From: an uncultured Oscillospiraceae bacterium
GTDB taxonomy: Bacteria; Bacillota; Clostridia; Oscillospirales; Ruminococcaceae
NCBI GenBank assembly: GCA_900547015.1
Contig: URFD01000011.1
Location: 1-23,464, forward strand
Direction: 5' to 3'
DNA: 23,464 nt
The notes under the pieces were generated by a model. It was not told the DNA's origin. It did no database searches and saw nothing but the letters and a program-made list of their open reading frames with translations. The position numbers and the translations under genes were made by a program. This document shows positions 22,358 to 23,464 of the stretch, in pieces. How positions within the stretch are numbered: the first letter of the stretch is position 1; each line of letters begins with the position of its first letter.

Positions 22358-23113
22358 TTATGCCCAAGTCAGGATGGCTTCCACCAGAAATGCATTGCAT
22401 CCCGGCAGATTTCGGTCATAGTAAGCTTGAAAGCGTTCATCCGCCAGATACATCTGCGCCAGACCTCGATGTGCCTGCGGAGAATAGGACTTCCAGCTTC
22501 CCTGAAGCCATTCCCGGTGCAACTCCATGATTTTCTTTCCGACCGGCTCGGCCGGCTGACTGCCGCTGTGGACCACCGACTCCAATTCAGACAAAATCTC
22601 CTGCTCCAATTGCTGGTAATAAGCCGCTTCGGGTTCCGTCCAGCTCATCACCTTGCTGTTTGCATCGTCCACTGCCTGATTTCCGTATCTGCTGCGCGCC
22701 TCGTTCCCGTACTTTTTCTCGTTTTCCTCAATCCGGTTCCGTTTAAATGCTTCAAATTTTTGCTGTATTCCCATCGTTCCTTCTCCTTTTTGTTCTGCTA
22801 TAGTCCTCTTCACCGTTTCAATCAGAGCGCTGAGCCGCTCCTGCTGTTGGGACAGCGCCTTTAAATGCTCCTGCAAAGCACTCTGAATATCAAAATCCGG
22901 CTGGGTCACGATTTGCCGGATCGTTGCTAAATCCAGTTCCCGTTCCCGGTAAAACAAAATCTGCTGCAACAGGTCAACCTCCTGCTGACCATAGTACCGA
23001 TAGCCGGACTCCTCCACCCGGCTTGGATGCAGCAAACCAATCTGGTCATAATATCGCAGGGTTCTTGTGCTGACCCCAGCCAGCTCTGCCAGTTGGCGAA
23101 TCCCATACTCCAT
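22358..23113 (-). CDS. MerR-family activator with TipAS antibiotic-recognition domain
   Basis: Regulator of 251 residues, close to full-length TipAL. The N-terminal MerR winged helix (IRQLAELAGVSTRTLRYYDQ, then IGLLHPSRVEESGYRYYGQQ, residues 3-45) is followed by a dimerisation coiled coil (about 75-115) and a C-terminal TipAS domain (about 125-251) with FEAFKRNRIEENEKKYGNEA and the terminal GCNAFLVEAI. In Streptomyces TipA this domain binds thiopeptide antibiotics; here the ligand is unknown. The frame is open upstream to 23173, but the ATG at 23113 follows GGAAAGGAGG by 7 bases and starts the conserved domain. The promoter carries the MerR-type dyad, so it is likely autoregulated. An internal ATG (MGIQQKF) could give a TipAS-only product. 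Confidence 0.93.
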   Translation of the reverse strand: MEYGIRQLAELAGVSTRTLRYYDQIGLLHPSRVEESGYRYYGQQEVDLLQQILFYRERELDLATIRQIVTQPDFDIQSALQEHLKALSQQQERLSALIETVKRTIAEQKGEGTMGIQQKFEAFKRNRIEENEKKYGNEARSRYGNQAVDDANSKVMSWTEPEAAYYQQLEQEILSELESVVHSGSQPAEPVGKKIMELHREWLQGSWKSYSPQAHRGLAQMYLADERFQAYYDRNLPGCNAFLVEAILTWA

Positions 23114-23142
23114 GTTACAGCCTCCTTTCCCTGTCTGAAAAC

Positions 23143-23173
23143 AGTGTATCAGTTGACGCAGCGTCAATGTCAA
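23143..23173 (-). promoter_or_regulatory. MerR-type promoter with 19-bp spacer and operator dyad
   Basis: On the minus strand TTGACA (23173-23168), 19-bp spacer, TACACT (23148-23143). The spacer holds the perfect dyad TTGACGC-A-GCGTCAA (plus strand 23153-23167). The overlong spacer with a central dyad is the signature of MerR-family activation by DNA untwisting. Confidence 0.88.
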
Positions 23174-23200
23174 GAATTTTTTTCAATCAATCCCGGATAC

Positions 23201-23231
23201 AAAAAAAATCCCGGACAGGATTGTCCGGGAT
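23201..23231 (-). terminator. Terminator between the tRNA genes and the TipA-like gene
   Basis: ATCCCGGACA (23208-23217) pairs perfectly with TGTCCGGGAT (23222-23231). On the minus strand TTTTTTTT follows (complement of 23201-23208). Confidence 0.9.
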
Positions 23232-23246
23232 GAAATGGGAAATAGC

Positions 23247-23283
23247 AAAAAAGTTCTGGATGAAAATTCATCCAGAACTTTTT
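23247..23283 (-). terminator. Terminator of the tRNA-Thr/tRNA-Tyr transcript
   Basis: A 17-bp inverted repeat (23248-23264 with 23267-23283, core AGTTCTGGATGAA). On the minus strand it starts at the very 3' end of tRNA-Tyr and ends in TTTTTT. With the next hairpin it forms a tandem terminator. Confidence 0.88.
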
Positions 23284-23367
23284 GGTGGGCGAGGGTGGAT
23301 TCGGACCACCGAAGTCACTGACAACAGATTTACAGTCTGCCCCCTTTGGCCACTCGGGAACTCGCCC
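23283..23367 (-). tRNA. tRNA-Tyr (anticodon GUA)
   Basis: Minus-strand gene of 85 bases: acceptor GGGCGAG with CTCGCCC, anticodon loop CTGTAAA giving GTA, a long type II variable arm, a T arm GGTGG, TCCGAAT, CCACC, and encoded ACCA end. Confidence 0.96.
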
Positions 23368-23387
23368 TTATTGAATTGGAAATTTAG

Positions 23388-23463
23388 TGGAGCTGGTGGA
23401 CGGACTTGAACCCCCGACCTGCTGATTACAAATCAGCTGCTCTACCAACTGAGCTACACCAGC
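23388..23463 (-). tRNA. tRNA-Thr (anticodon UGU)
   Basis: Minus-strand gene of 76 bases: acceptor GCTGGTG with CACCAGC, D arm GCTCAGTTGGTAGAGC, anticodon loop TTTGTAA giving TGT, T-arm loop TTCAAGT, encoded CCA after discriminator T. It lies 20 bp upstream of tRNA-Tyr; more tRNA genes may lie beyond the window. Confidence 0.96.
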
Positions 23464-23464
23464 A

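Overview
The window looks like chromosomal DNA of a moderately GC-rich, Gram-positive anaerobe of the Clostridia (Oscillospirales/Eubacteriales-like). This is inferred from the strong AGGAGG-type ribosome sites, the sigma-A promoters, a Tn916-family element, a lipoprotein substrate-binding protein and a complete bacterial selenocysteine cassette. I cannot name the species.

Region 1 (1-2335) is the right end of a Tn916-family integrative and conjugative element. It holds the 3' part of a small helix-turn-helix protein, a hairpin-rich intergenic stretch, an excisionase, and a tyrosine integrase with its own promoter. The element is more AT-rich than the rest and ends within about 50 bp of the ychF start codon.

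Region 2 (2336-5109) carries ychF and an MlrC/M81-family metallopeptidase. The second gene has a long palindrome just downstream of its promoter.

Region 3 (5198-17897) is a selenium region interrupted by other genes. selD is itself a selenoprotein gene: its 5' end contains an in-frame UGA followed by a SECIS-like hairpin, so an ordinary ORF call truncates it. selD is divergent from a LysR regulator of the selenium-associated type. Further on come selA-selB, and tRNA-Sec (selC, anticodon UCA) convergent with selB. All four sel genes are therefore here: SelD makes selenophosphate, SelA converts seryl-tRNA-Sec to selenocysteyl-tRNA, SelB delivers it at UGA, and selD expression itself depends on that machinery. 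Between selD and selA lie a small unknown protein, a patatin-like phospholipase, a Crp/Fnr regulator with an SsuABC/TauABC-like ABC importer (four genes, one operon), and an operon encoding a Cache-like membrane protein, a degenerate nucleotidyltransferase and a HEPN protein.

Region 4 (18095-23113) is a drug-response block. A MarR repressor is translationally coupled to two halves of an asymmetric ABC exporter, behind three evenly spaced operator copies. Upstream is a TipA-like MerR activator with the classic 19-bp-spacer promoter. The window ends with tRNA-Tyr and tRNA-Thr on the minus strand and two terminators.

The least explained items are the Cache/MNT/HEPN operon, a recurrent TTTCCCGGGAAA palindrome, and several unassigned operator-like palindromes.
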